A stretch of DNA of 64,000 bases from positions 558,001-622,000 of the forward strand of contig NC_065903.1 in assembly GCF_905147045.1 (NCBI RefSeq). Direction: 5' to 3'. The notes under the pieces are model-generated. The model was not told the DNA's origin. It worked only from the letters and a program-made list of their open reading frames with translations, and searched no databases. A program made the translations under genes and the position numbers. The stretch is from Nymphalis io. Lineage: Eukaryota > Arthropoda > Insecta > Lepidoptera > Nymphalidae. Positions 30,233 through 43,797 of the stretch are shown piece by piece; position 1 is the first letter of the stretch, and each line of letters opens with the position of its first letter.

Positions 30233-33200
30233 TTATTGCGTGTTAGAGATAATATTGAAAACTGGTCCGATGCGAATGAATACTCGTCTGAGCACCGACC
30301 GCAGCTCCGGCTTGAGGTCGAAGCAAGTTATTTCACAGAGCATCGGGTAGTAGCTCGATACGTGCGCCGCAAACTGTAAATAAGGAAGAAAAATTAAATT
30401 TCTATAAGATTAAACTTAGTAAGATAAAGATCGTAGTGACGCTGAGGTTTACTATAGGCTATTAACTATTTAAAGCTATATTTAACAATTACTATAAGTT
30501 GGACACATTAATATTTTTATGATTATTTATAAAAATATTTAAAAAAATACCCCTAATCTATTAGATATACCAATATTTTCTATTTCCATAAATACCTTAA
30601 ATCTTTTTTTTTAAACGGGCTTATTACGCTATACAAGATTATAGATAAGATGATGATGATCATGTCATCGGGATGTATAAATTTAATTGCACTGTTTAGT
30701 TGATGATGTAATCTGATTTGTGAAAAATATAAACTACAATTTCTGGCCCACATATTCTTAGTGGAATGTATATTATAACCTAATTGAAAAATATGTTTAT
30801 ATATTTTTTGTTTAAAACTAAATATGTGTTTTCCTCAATTCCAAAATTACTCATATAAATTATATAGTAACATCGTTAGAAATTTTGATATATGTATCGA
30901 AGCACGTCGCTTATAAAAGAGCCGCTTTTATAGTACTAAAAAAGGAACTATTAAAACTAAATTGTAATCTGAAGTATATACTTTAGTGTAGTTATGGATA
31001 AGTATTTAATGATATCCTGTATCATCTTATCAGTTCACAACATGTAGATATGATAATAATCGGTATGTAACTAGAATTTTAATTAACGGGCGTCAATTTT
31101 AAGTATACAAACAGTTAGATGGCGTCGCGTTATAGAATATTAAATTGTTGCGTTCGTTTGCGGTTGAAGTCGAGTAGAGAATCATATGTTATTCAATAAA
31201 CCGATGCCATATCCACCACCTTTGCTTACGAGTTACAATTGTTTGTTAGGAATTTGTTATTTAAATCTTTGTATACTATAAATGATGTCATACGTGTCTA
31301 GTATTTATATACAGTGGTCGTGGTATATATTTGTCGTGCTACCACATAATTCTCTTTACAAAATAAAGAAGTTTAAATGAATTTTTAGCGTTCGTATAAT
31401 TTACAACCTCATACTTGCGTTGACAAATCGTTCAATGTCAATACAAAATGTATGTTTCGAAAACTTAATAAGATAAAAAAACTTACACGTTCATCGGGCA
31501 TTTTAAGTATTCTCGTAAGAATGAGAAGAAGTATCGATGTCCACGCGTCTCTGTGAGCTTCATTCGTCAACGAACCAAAGTATTCGAGTGCTTCACAAGA
31601 AATAGTTATTAGACTTTTTTGTACAGCCGGCCAGTGGCTTCTACGCGCTTCGTCGCTGTACATTTTAAATAATATTCGCAACACACAAGCGAGTGATTGG
31701 GTCTCCTGTTTCAGCATGTTCGGTTTAACTGAGCCCTTGAAATTCGCCTTCCAAAGCACATTCCTTTGCGCGTTGTTCGTGTTAAACGTTTTAGCAAATC
31801 GATGACTGCACATTAGACATTCAACGAGTCGTAGTAAATGCGGTGAACTTAGTAATCTGTACATGCCTTGTTCTTCACGTTGACATTCTTGTTCCGTTCC
31901 TGGAGTGCCACCAGTCAATTCGGCAGCAGCCAGTGCTAATGTTTCAGCATCTTCCTTTCTTGAAGTAGCAGGATAAAATACGATATTATCAATTGTTTGG
32001 ATAAGTTCCAACTGCACCACACACTTTATGAGAAGACTGTTAAAAATTCGATTAGAGGATTTCACCTCATCTCCTCCTTGTGGTTTCTTTAATATGCCAT
32101 GGCGTACTTGAGGTGTTTCACCGTCTTCACCTTCCTCAGGTTTCCATGTTAGTAATGTAGTAGGCAAAGTGCTGTTAAATATATCTAACATTATCTGACA
32201 AGTTTTGTTCCAGGTTTCTTCGTCGTATTTAGTTCCATTCGATATGACTAGATTTTCCAAACAATTGGTTCCTGATCTCGCAAGCTGTTCGTTATCTTGC
32301 TGAACGCACCAATGTAACTGTGCATAAAGCTGTTCGAGTAAAAGGGAACCGAGAATGTCAAAATACTGCGTGAAGACATCGACGATAGCATACAACGCGT
32401 GATTGCATGTCGTAGTCATCCATTCGTTTTTCTCTAACTGATGTTCAGGTAACTTCATATTATCAAATATTCTAAACAAGATATTAAATAGATCTCTCCA
32501 CCAATGAGGACGGAATGATTCACCGTGTGTTTTAATAATCTCAAAGAGGACAGTTAATCCTCTAGTGCGGACGTCAAGTTTGCAACGGCTTACTACACAC
32601 GATAGTGAGAAAAGAAGGGGAAACCAGCCACGTAGCCATACTCTATCGACTTCAGGTGCACCTTGTTCTCCTTCGAGCCCAGCATGTTCAGCAAACAGTT
32701 GTGGAGAGGTTCCCACTGCTGTTGCACAGGATCTGACTAGTCTAATAGCTTCCATAGATGTATCCGGGAATTTAGCATTACAAGCAAATTCAGATAAACA
32801 TTTTACCGCGTCTTGGAAAGAATCTATCATAGCGGGAAACTGTTTTTCATACAGTTCTGTTATAATTTTGCCAGTGGTTTGGAATGCTAAGTCAACAATC
32901 GCTTCATCTTGGTCACTTGCTGCTAAATGAAATACTGAAAATATGTTCTTCCAACCAGATTTTATATTCGGTGCTTGCGAGTTGACCATTTGAGCGATGC
33001 ATCTAACAACCATATCTCTTATTGTTGGCGAGCTATTCTTCTTCATAATGTGTTCGAATGGTCGCAAAAAGTCTTTTTGGAACTTGAAATTGGCAAATTC
33101 GCCTTTTTCTATGAATTTCATGGATAGTTGTCTCAAAGAATCAACTGCAAAAAATGATATATCTTCATTGGCATTGCAGCCTACTTTATTAAAGTGGTCA

Positions 33201-36200
33201 CCTAGCACTTGCCATATCCTAGACCACTGCAACCTAATTCGACCCATATTGTAATAGGATATTTCAACTATTTTTTGAAGAGAGAACATTCGTGGATTAG
33301 TTGGATGACTTAATTCATCTAATGATACTTGACAGAGAGCTTTGACAAAATCAACTATTGCATTACCATCAAGTCTTGTGGATCCTGTGAATATTCTATC
33401 TACTGCCACAACTACGCTCTGTGAGCTTGTTTCTCCTATGTGCTCCTTTACACTCGGATCCAATGTCATGAGACTGAATTTCAACGAATCGGGTTGAGGT
33501 TTGATTCCTGATCCAGACAAGAATTGTGGTCTTACTCCTGTTCCAATAAGTTGTGCCAACTCTAATTGCGAAATGCATTTCACTACGTCGAACCAGCTAT
33601 AGCCTAAATAATTACCATCAGTGTGTGCAACAGTTATCAGGGTTTTGATAGTGTCAATATTTTTTGCTTTCATTTCAGTAATCGGTGAATTAGCTGTTAA
33701 CAAAGTGAAGCGTGCTAGTGCTTGAACATACGCATCTCTTTCGAGTGACATATGGAAAATACAGGCTATTCGAATAGCGCATCTAATGCCATCTAAACAT
33801 AATGAAGCAATTTCAGGATCATCACAATCTTGAAGGCCGACCGAAAAAGCAGCAAGGAATGGTGTCCAGGCCATTTTGAACATGGGTCGTACGTGTTCAA
33901 CATGTTTAGCTGTTGTAAAATGAGTTTGTACGTGAGAAACAGATTCCATTAAATTCTTAGCTGCTGTTGATATTTGCTCCATTTCCATATTCCATATCAA
34001 TTTACGTTTTTTCTCGTTAGAGATCATATGTTTCCCAGGCTTATTTGTGTTTTTCATTTTGATCTCATGACCTGCTATTTCGTCATAGATTTGAGATAAA
34101 TACTCACGTGGCAAGTCGTTATTGTCGCTTATACCACTATTCAGCTTAATGTATTGTTCCTTTGTCATTTTAGTCTTTACCTGTGGTGAGTGTAAATCTG
34201 TTGTAAGCATTATAATGGAAAATGCTAATACATAAACGGTATCAGCACTCATAAATAATGTATTAGTAAGATTACATTCGCAATAACGAGCAGCGAATTT
34301 TTCCATCAATCTGTCAATTTTTTGAGCTTCACCCGGCAGCCTAAAACCTTCTAAGAAATGCCGTAACGCTGCAACAATATCCATATTAGAAAATTTCATT
34401 GAATCTACATATGCATACATTACTTCTTTGGAATGATCATCATTTTCACCTAAATATTCACCAATAAAAATTTTATCTAATCTTTCATCAGTTAATAGCC
34501 ATTCTGCAATTTCTTTTGTAGATGTTCCTAGTAAGCCTTGTTCTTGTAGAAAAGAAACCCCTTTTTTTGGTTTTCTGTTAAAGAGTTCAATTCCTGTTTC
34601 CCAAACTTCTTTTTGCTGTTTCAAAACTTCAAATTGTTCAGGTGAATCCAGGGTCTCCCGATTTCCAATATAGCTGGATCCTGTAGACACCAAGCTTAGG
34701 CTTGATCCACCATGTGACTTAATGCTTTGGCGATCTGTATCTTCTTTAGCTGGTCGTTCTCCTAATGTAGTTTGCATGTTAGGATTGATGTATAATTCTT
34801 TACTCCACTCTACCATGCATTTTAATATGGAGACAAGACATTCTAGTCCGCGAATTCTCATAGATTTTTCTTGATTTGGTGTCGCTCCTAGTTCTAAAGC
34901 CTGTCTACCTTGAGCTATTTTAGATACATCGTTAACGAGCCTTTGAAAAAGATTAGCAGCTGATAAGTCACAATCATAGTTGACATATATGTCAACTACA
35001 CTTTGGGCATCACCACATATTCTTGTCAGAGCTTGAATTACCATCCATTTATGTTCAAATGATGAGCTAGTGGTTTCTAAAATGTTCATGAAAATTTCTT
35101 TAAAGAATACTTCAATTTGCTTCTTTAAATGGACTTTAAAATTTTGTAGCAAGGCCAAGAATATTGCTAGGGAAAGTTCAAACACTTCTGGTACAGAACT
35201 GACTCCATTTTTAGATAGAGCAACACAAAGATATTGCTTTATTGCAGTTATAAACATCTCATTATTTCTAAAAACTGGACCAGCATTTTGCAAGATAGAG
35301 AGAAGTAAATGTAAGGAGAGAATTTTAGATCTCAGTTCATGTGATTTTGGGTCAGGTGTACCATCAGGTAAAGGTTTCATTGAAAGTTTGCATAAAGCTC
35401 TGAAAACAAGAAAAGCATCCTTTTGTAAAACATGTGTGAACTTAGCTGTTACTGAATTATCAATTTCTGAAGCAACATCAACACTCTCTTGTGATGGAAT
35501 TCTCGTCATGGTAGTTTCAATATTTATTTGACCATTGCTTTCATGGGAAACACTGCCGCTATCTTGTGAATCTGATGGATTTTCAATATTGTCTGGTCCA
35601 TTTTGGCTTCGTTCTTCTGTAGTTTTCTTTGTAGCAATTGAAACAGCATTATCAATAACAGAATCCACTATTTGCTGAGCTATAATTTTTGCTTCTAATA
35701 CTTCATCAACGACATCAGTTACTGGTGTAATTTCTTTACTTTCTTCATTGACTTCATTGGTTGTTTCCTCGGTTATTACATTTCCATTAGGTATTTTATG
35801 ATGACTATCACAAGTAGGATTAGTGCTATTTGCTTCAGATTCTATAGCCTGGTTTTCCATTTTAGTAAAAATAACATTTAACATTTGAGTTAGAGTGGCT
35901 CTTGCAGTAGTTTGATTAATGAGATTTTTACTTGCCAAATAAATATTATAACAGGTTCTGACAGCCAAAAGCACTGTACCTTCATGGACTTCAACATGCT
36001 GGCTAGTTATCACAGTTAGGAGGGCTTTGATTATTTGAAGTTGGACACCTTCATCTGTTTGAGGGCCATTAAAACAACTGCAAATGGTTTCAACTATTCT
36101 ATCAATTAAGAGTTTACGAGGTGTGGTTGAATCAGGAATGTTACCAGTAAGGTGACCATAAGCAATAAGTTTCTGGAGGCAATCCAGTGCTGTTACAACT

Positions 36201-36898
36201 ATCCGAGATGCTTTGCTTTGGCAAGCCAATTCGAAGGGAAGGAAATATTTTTCAGCAGTAATGATGTTGGACGAGTCATTTTTTGGTAAAGGGAGTGTGC
36301 CAGATGTTGGGCTTTCAGGTGATTCAACTTGACCCCCATTTTTCAATTCAGCCTTAATATCCTCTGAAACAAAATACCCATATTGTTATTTTAACATATG
36401 ATCAAATTGTAAATTAAATTGATTGCAACAAATACAAATATCCTTGCTTTCTAGTTGAGTTTAAATATTTTGTAATTGATCATAAGATTTACACACGAAG
36501 TTGCCTACTTCAAATAAAATAATGTCATGCTTGATTGAGACCATCAACTCATTTATTGTTAAGAATCATTATGCTCTACCAATTATTATGCAAAGCAACT
36601 TGATAATACAAAGTAGGTATCCCCACTACTAGTCCTCAAGGTCAAAACCCAATCACCATTTCATGTGATCTTTTAACAATTTCAGCAGTACTGGATGTAA
36701 CTTAATTAGTGAAGTTATACAAATTAAATGTCACAATATTATGCTATATGGATAATATCAAAATGGAGCCTTACCTAAGGCAACTTCACAGGACTTTTTC
36801 AATTGACTGTGATAGGATCGTTTGATGTCCTTATCGGCTAGTATCTTTTCCAAAGCTCTAACTATAAACATTTCTTTAGTTTTAAGATTGGTTTGCAT
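30233..36898 (-). CDS. Sec71: Brefeldin A-inhibited ARF guanine nucleotide exchange factor (BIG1/2, Sec71)
   Basis: Large ARF activator at the trans-Golgi and endosomes. Three coding exons, 36775-36898, 31487-36363 (4877 bp) and 30233-30373, join to 1713 residues, typical for the family. Order: N-terminal DCB region (FLPFELACQSKASRIV; RIVETICSCFNGPQTDEGVQ), an acidic variable insert, the HUS box YVNYDC near residue 500, and the Sec7 domain near 620-810 (GVSFLQEQGLLG; FLEGFRLPGEAQKID with the glutamate finger near 718; MLTTDLHSP). C-terminal HDS repeats end with FAAHVSSYYPMLCEITCFDL and a short tail FNIISNTQ. ATG 36898 gives the family start MFIVRALEKILADKD. It is head to head with Bub3. Confidence 0.96.
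30374..31486 (-). other. Last intron of Sec71
   Basis: 1113 bp, AT-rich, with no recognised repeat or exon. The other introns of this gene are much shorter in number, so almost all coding lies in one exon. Confidence 0.5.
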
Positions 36899-37640
36899 CG
36901 TTAGTTTATATTTTAATCACTCCATTCGTTCCAATCGGAATCGACTTATGTGCGCGGTGACTTCGTAGACATTTAGATAGTTCACATCGAGGCACTGGTA
37001 TATTTTATTGGCAATATTAATTTCAAATTACTTAAGAATATAATGTAACATCACAAAACTTTATGCAACTAACGATTTGATTGAATTCATTTCAGCGAAA
37101 CGGAGATCTCTCAACTCACACCTCATCACAAACATGTCAATTATAAAGCTGTGTTCAGTTTTACCATTTTCGTTATAAGTTTTATGACAATTAATTTACA
37201 AGCAAATTAATAACTAGTTAAATTATAATAAAATAAACAAAGTAATGGAAAAAATTACTAGACTTACAAAAAAATCAATTAAATAATGATTATTATGTTT
37301 TACTTTAAAATATTATTGATCAAGGTAATATGCTAGTTTTTAAATTTTTACTTAATTTTAGTTAAATTATAAAAATAATTTAATTTTATCGTTTTACTCA
37401 CGATTATATATTTTTTCATTAACAATATTTTCTTTTCAGTAAACATTTTGTTTATCTCAACCAAGACAAAAAATCAACTCAACACTACTATTTTTTTATT
37501 ATCTGTCATACTGGAAATTTGTGATGGCCTCCCGCTGCCCGTCTTTTTGACACAAAATAATAATTTGCAAATATCATTTAATATAAAGTGCTGTTTTATT
37601 TTGGACTTGTTTTGTAATAACCAACAAAATTGCTTCCACA
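36899..37640. promoter_or_regulatory. Divergent promoter between Sec71 and Bub3
   Basis: The start codons are 742 bp apart and face outward. The sequence is AT-rich with no unambiguous TATA box. Both 5' leaders must lie here unless upstream introns exist. Confidence 0.5.
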
Positions 37641-39980
37641 ATGACTGTTACGCGGGTGGCGGAGTCCCGCACGGAATTTAAATTAAAGAGTCTTCCCGAA
37701 GATGCTATATCCAGTGTAAAATTTGCACCAAAATCAAATCAATTTCTATTAGTATCATCTTGGGACTGTTCTGTGAGGCTATACGATGTGTCGGCTAACA
37801 TTGAGCGACATAAATACAATCACGAACTTCCAGTACTTGATGTTTGTTTTAGAGTAAGTGTTTGTTTACTTCAACGCTTTTCTAACCTAACAGAATATTG
37901 AGGATTACAATAATAAATATACATTGCTAATGTTGAAGTTATATATTTATTATATTAGATGTTTATCTTTATTATATCGATATAGCTGATGTGCTTAAAG
38001 TTTAATATTTACTTTTTATATCTTCAGGATGCTGTCCATTCCTATAGTGGAGGTCTGGATCAAACATTAAAAATGTATGACTTAAACGCGACCAGTGAAA
38101 CTGTACTTGGTGATCATAAGGGTGCAATAAGATGTGTAGAGTACGCTAATGAAGTTAATGCAGTGCTGACAGGGAGCTGGGACGGTACCATCAAGATGTG
38201 GGATAGCAGAGTTCCAAACTGTGTCGGAACCTACAACCAAGGAAATGAGAGAGTTAGCAAAAAATCATAGTTATCAAACAGTAGAGTTACTATTGAGATA
38301 TAATTTTCTAATCTTATTGGATGATTGATTAATTAATTAATTAGGTACCTTAATAAACAACACAAAAATAAATTTATTGTACAAACTGTTGACTAACACA
38401 ATTATTACAGCAACACCAATTTAATACATAATTACGAAAGTAATACATTTAAACATAGTCATGTTCTATAATATGGTATTTAATATTTATTATGATTAAC
38501 TTTAAATTCAAAGTAAAAATATTTTGTTTTGGTTACAAGTAAAATATATACTAGAGATGGATTTCAATAAGAGTGATGTTGTCATTAATTTTAACATAAT
38601 TTCAGGTGTACACAATGAGTATTGTTGGTGAGAAATTTGTAGTAGGAACATCGGGTCGTAAAATTTTTGTATGGGATGTACGGAACATGGGCCATGTGAA
38701 TCAAAGAAGAGAATCCTCACTCAAGTACCAAACTAGATGCATCAGGGTGTTTCCCAACAAGCAGGGTTACGTCTTGAGCTCAATAGAGGGAAGAGTTGCT
38801 GTAGAGTACTTGGATAGTAATCCAGAAGTACAAAAAAAGAAATATGCCTTCAAGTGTCATAGAATTAAAGATGGTGGTATGTAGATTTTTCTATTATACT
38901 CACAAAAGGCTTAACATTAAAATAACTGATACATGTTATAATGTAACAAGTGAAAAAAAAATTATATAATTATAATTTATAATTAATTATAATTAATAAT
39001 TTTAATAATAATAATAATAATAATAATAAATTTATAATTTTTACTGGTGGTAGGGCTTTGCGCAAGCTCGTCTGGGTAGGTACCACCCACTCATCAGATA
39101 TTCTACCGCAAAACAGCAATACTTGATATTGTTGTGTTCCGGTTTGAAGGGTGAGTGAGCCAGTGTAATTACAGGCACAAGGGACATAAAATCTTAGTTC
39201 CCAAGGTTGGTGGCGCATTGGCTATAAGCGATGGTTGACATTTCTTACAATGCCAATGTCAAAGGGCGTTTGGTGACCACTTACCATCAGGTGGCCCATA
39301 TGCTCGTCCACCTTCCTATTCTATATAAAAAAAAATATATATATACATATATTTGTCACCTATGTTAAATCCATACTTTTATTTGTATTAAAATTTATTT
39401 AAATTTAAATATTGAATACTGTAGAAAAATTACTGTACAGATTAAATTCACATATATAAATCAACCAAAAAAAATTAATTATTGTTTTTTTCAAATGTTG
39501 CAGGCCTAGAAAAGATATATCCTGTGAATGCAATAAGTTTTCACTCTGTATACAATACTTTTGCTACGGGTGGCTCGGATGGGTATGTTAACATATGGGA
39601 TGGGTTTAACAAGAAGAGGCTTTGTCAATTCCATAGGTAATTGTAATATAAATATTTTTTTATTATTATTTAACTGTCATGATTTAAAGATTTCAAACTT
39701 TTCATTTGCTTCGTTTCTCAATTAAGACTGATCAATCTTTGGCTCATTTCTATTTTGGTTTTTTACAATATAAATTTATTTTGTGATCTTGGTTACTATT
39801 AAATTTAATATTTTTTCCTTCAGATACAATACAGCGGTCTCATCTCTAAGTTTTTCTCACGATGGTTCAGCGTTAGCAATTGCGTGCTCGCAACTAGACG
39901 AAACCCAAGCTGACGAGCCCAAGCCGGAGGACACCATCTACATCCGATATGTCACTGACCAGGAGACAAAACCAAAATGA
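37641..39980 (+). CDS. Bub3: Mitotic checkpoint protein Bub3 (WD40)
   Basis: Seven-bladed WD40 protein that brings BubR1 and Bub1 to kinetochores through phosphorylated MELT motifs. Exons 37641-37853, 38028-38252, 38606-38876, 39504-39636 and 39824-39980 join to 332 residues. Family landmarks: ISSVKFAPKSNQFLLVSSWD, SGGLDQTLKMYDLN, VLTGSWDGTIKMWDSRVPNC, FVVGTSGRKIFVWDVRNM, SSIEGRVAVEYLDSNPEVQK-KKYAFKCHR, NAISFHSVYNTFATGGSDGY-VNIWD, and the C-terminal AIACSQLDE with EDTIYIRYVTDQE. ATG 37641 yields a normal N-terminus. A poly(A) signal lies at 40336-40341. Confidence 0.97.
39043..39335 (+). repeat. Family B retroposon, full length, in Bub3 intron 3
   Basis: ACTGGTGGTAGGGCTTTGCG, CTCGTCTGGGTAGGTACCAC, then GGTGGCCCATATGCTCGTCC and an A tail. 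Preceded by an (AAT)n run at 39005-39030. Confidence 0.9.
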
Positions 39981-40335
39981 GTGATAGTTTCATCCCGATA
40001 ATCTGTGGCTTTATAGTTATAGTGTTGTTAGTGAACGATCTGATATTATCTTGTTTTAATTATATTATTAATTCAAATAATTTATTGATATTTGAATTAT
40101 TGAAATAGACCGATATTTAAATATTCTGTAATATAAAGCAATGTTAGTGTCATTTATAATTTAAATGCTCTAGTTCCTAGCTAATATAGCTGAAACAAAT
40201 AAGTGTGTTCTTAATTAAAATTATTTTGACAAGGTTGCTTAAAATGAGTGTTATTCTATAAAGCCACTATCGGGATAGTGAAATGATTGAGACATAGTGT
40301 GGTCCGTGATGTAGCTTTAAGTGATGAATATTTGA

Positions 40336-40341
40336 AATAAA
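40336..40341 (+). terminator. Poly(A) signal of Bub3
   Basis: AATAAA 356 bp after the Bub3 stop; closer candidates are absent. Confidence 0.5.
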
Positions 40342-40479
40342 TAATAAGTTTTCAATTGTATTCTTTTATTTCGATAGTTATCTTATAACTTTTGTATATT
40401 AAATAATATTTATTTTATGAGATCTTATATATAAAAAAATCATGTTGATATATCTGTCTGAAATAGATTTGGTCACAGT

Positions 40480-40680
40480 TTGACCAATCAACATAGAAGT
40501 TGTCATGTATTTTTTCCCGGAGAAGGTTTTTATACGGTCCATTGTAACTCGACACTCGATAGCGCTGTAGTACATCTACTTATATATCGTTAAACCGATC
40601 GCCATGAGTGGTATATATACCTAAACAGGCGTCACATTGCTGAGTTTCGCTTGTAGTAAATAAGGCTTTTGTTTCTCACA
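40480..40680 (+). repeat. Dispersed unclassified repeat, second copy
   Basis: Shares ordered blocks with 10970-11085 (AAGGTTTTTATA, CATTGTAACTCG, GCGCTGTAGTACAT, ACCGATCGCCAT). Both copies are diverged. Confidence 0.5.
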
Positions 40681-40737
40681 TACTCAGTTTTATATTTAGT
40701 ACAATATATAACAGCGAATGACGAGTGAGGCAACTCG

Positions 40738-40929
40738 TATAATCCGCGCCCGATCAGAATGGGATGCGACTTGGAATGCCAAGCGATGGATGGAAAGCCA
40801 GCGTGGCTTTGCCTAAATCGGATTTACAACTAGTTTAGAACTTCTTTGTTAACGCTCCTTTATTCCAAGTATTATTTCCGATTTAACCTTAACAAAGTTC
40901 TATCCGATTATAAAACAGCGCGGATTATA
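40738..40929. mobile_element. Fold-back MITE, 192 bp
   Basis: Ends are perfect 12-bp inverted repeats (TATAATCCGCGC and GCGCGGATTATA). Further in, GAACTTCTTTGTTAA faces TTAACAAAGTTC, and ATCGGATT faces CCGAT, so much of the element can fold back. No coding capacity. The superfamily is undetermined. Confidence 0.65.
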
Positions 40930-40939
40930 TCATGTCATC

Positions 40940-43370
40940 GTCATTGGTAACACAAAGTACATAACCACCACTTGTCATTTGACATTTCTGGAGAGTTGAG
41001 ACCTCACTACACAAAAGCTACACTAGCGACTCTCGCAGCGAATTCAAGAGCGATATCTCTCATTTTCAGCGCATTCGAAACTAACTTAAACCTAGTGCTT
41101 ACTGGTGAGGTACCTAGATTTTGCAGCGGCCGCAAGACTCATTTTCGTCTCTATTATTTAGCATTAAAAAAAATCTGTCGAAAATTGTAATATTTTCTAG
41201 GACATTTTATCTTCAGTGTCGGCAAAGAGGATAAGATAATTTTATAATGTGAAAAAAAATGTTTTGTGTTGTTTTTAGAACGAACGAACGAAGAACGTAA
41301 ATTCTAGAAAATCTTTATCGTGTTGTTTAAGAAAAAATTCGAATTATAGTTATAGGTATATAATTACTTAAGGGATTACCTACTCGTATTACAATGTCAG
41401 GTGCTGATAAATTTTTTTTAAATATTTAATGAATATTTGTTTGAAGTTTGTAAACTTCAGAATTATTTAATGTTAATAATAAAAACATGGCTTAGAAAGT
41501 GAAATTAAAAATAAAGTTCTAAATATTACACCACGCATAGGAGTTAACTCTTTATTTTTAGAACAAATTAAAAGTACAGACGGTGGAACCTTAACTGGGA
41601 ATTTGCAGGCCATATAAGCGAACATTAAAACGTATTCCAAACGTTCAAATTAACACATTTTGCGAATACACAAGTGATGCACCCGCGCAAGATTCCGCAA
41701 TTAAATTTAAGAGCGCACAGAGAACTGGCAAATTTTAATTTGAATTTCTCCACGATCTTTGGCTGATGGGAATAAGGGTTATTTCATCGAAAAATGGTTC
41801 GTGTTTTAATATTGTCTAATAATGCTTACTCAGACTAAATTGGCGTTCAAACAATACATCTGTTTGAGACCACCTAAAGCCTTCTTAGAATTGTTACTTG
41901 GCAAAAGGTCCAGTGTAATAGCATGATATTTGCGAACACTATTTTCCAAGTCTATAATTGAGTTCTGACATTAGCGCCTACTATAAAACTGTTTGTTAAG
42001 GAAGTAATTTCCACTAACATAATAAAAGCCGTAATATTATGCATATATTAATATCATTATCATTTGAATACTTTACGGCTTTACTATTTGTGTATTGCAA
42101 GATAGACATAGATAATAAATACGAAATCAGTCTATTAAAATTGCAACTGCATTTTGCATTATGTTCACAGAAAAAACCTCTTATTTGTTTCTGAAAAATC
42201 TTTAAGCAAGTAAGTTAGTACTTCTTATGTCATAAACTATGTACTGTAATTACCAACTAATATTTATGTTTTATTCACTTATGTATACGTTGTAAAAAAT
42301 AAATAACTATAGATGAATACGATCATTTCATAGTTAACAAGCTCTCACTTTATTACTTGCAATTTTGCACTCCAATAAGTGAAGTGGTAGTAGGTCGTAA
42401 TAACTGAAGACGTCTTTACCTTAGCGAACTTAAAGAGACGAGTGGTTGAATCATCTTTATAGAATGCTTGATTACTGCTCTTATTAGAGGTTGCTTAATA
42501 ACCACGCATTGTTAGTTCTAAATTACTTCAAGTAATTTCAGTTTGTGCCGTTATTGCAGTGCTAATATTACAAATAGTTGTTTGTTTGTAATCGATAAAT
42601 TCTGAAACTTTTGAATCGATTTAATTAATCTTTCAAAATTAGAAAGCTACTTTATACAGAAGTAACATGCATATGTTAATTCTGAATACTATAGGTCAGT
42701 AATACTAAAATTTCAGTATGAAATAATTGTATTTTTAAAGCTAAGCCAGAAGAAAAAGTGCTACTAAGATGTTATGTCCACGTGCAATGACAAAATCGAC
42801 AGTTTCAATAATGTAAACATTTTATATCTATAATTTTAATAGGCACTTATTAGAAAATAATTATACTCAAACGTTTAATTAGTATAATAGCAGATATTAA
42901 AGGAAATTGGCCTTACAAACTGAATGCCTCGCGGGTTCAGCCAGGATAATATAAAAAGCTTAAAAATATGCATACAATTTTAATATTGCTATTAAAGCTT
43001 AAAGACGGTTTTGCTAACTAAATTTATTAGGCGTTGTTGTTTATAATGCTCATTAAGACTACAATTAATTCTATTTTATAATAAAAATAAAATAAAGATT
43101 TATTGAATTTTTCCTGTATACAATTCTGAACATGCCGCTCAATTATGATAGAGGTTTAAATAAACAAGTGAAGTGTCCTTAATTTTGCACCTTTCAGGAT
43201 GGCTTAGTTTTTATTTAATTTACATTTGAGCTATATAAGTGTCACAAACATCGCGAAAATATCGAGTAGGTAGGTAAGTAATCTTTAATAATTTATTATA
43301 TAGTTAGAAGATTCCTTGAACCGTACAACAGCGTTGTAAAAAAAAAAAAGTTGCGTGCTAATTTAAAACC
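40940..43370. other. Gene-poor AT-rich region
   Basis: No conserved coding frame. An open frame at 40972-41190 has no family features. No recognised repeat. Confidence 0.5.
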
Positions 43371-43394
43371 GCCATTTTGTTGGTGAACAGAAAG
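43371..43394 (+). promoter_or_regulatory. Candidate start-site box and 5' exon end
   Basis: GCCATTTT (43371-43378), the same box seen at the TRIR-like gene start, is followed by AACAGAAAG and a donor-like GTAAAA at 43395. The spacing resembles the 5' exon proposed at 2609-2662. Confidence 0.3.
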
Positions 43395-43737
43395 GTAAAA
43401 TAATTAATTAATTATTAGCGCAACTTGTGAATCGTTGTATGTGTTCAAATGTGTTATTTGGATTTTTAAAAGTAATTGAGTGAATTATTTACATCAATTT
43501 GTATGATGGTGTTCTATTTTTAAAAAGACTAATTCGAGTTTTTTTAAAATCATTGCCACTTCTGGAGGCTAAATATACCTATTATACAAAATGTAACGAA
43601 TCAACTCATTTTCTATCTCTTATTCTATTAATATAAGAGATTTTTTTCCTTAAAAATTAAATGGGATTATCTACGAGTATTTTGTGGCGTGATAAAGTGA
43701 TTTAAATGTGTGATTGCTGTGTAAAGTGATTTAAAAT

Positions 43738-43770
43738 AAATTGTGTGACAGTAAATTGGTGTTTCAAATT
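43738..43770 (+). repeat. Local duplication, copy 1
   Basis: TTGTGTGACAGTAAATTGGT then GTTTCAAATT; repeated at 44533-44563 with one or two changes, preceded in both by an AGTGAT...AAAAT segment. Confidence 0.7.
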
Positions 43771-43797
43771 CTCGTTTACGGTCAAATCTCTCGTCAG

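Noticed and set aside
32565..35531. Open frames antisense to Sec71
   Set aside because: They overlap a strongly conserved coding exon on the other strand and show no protein family features.
40972..41190. 72-codon open frame after the MITE
   Set aside because: No conserved motif. A donor-like GTGAGG within it is not paired with any exon I could find.
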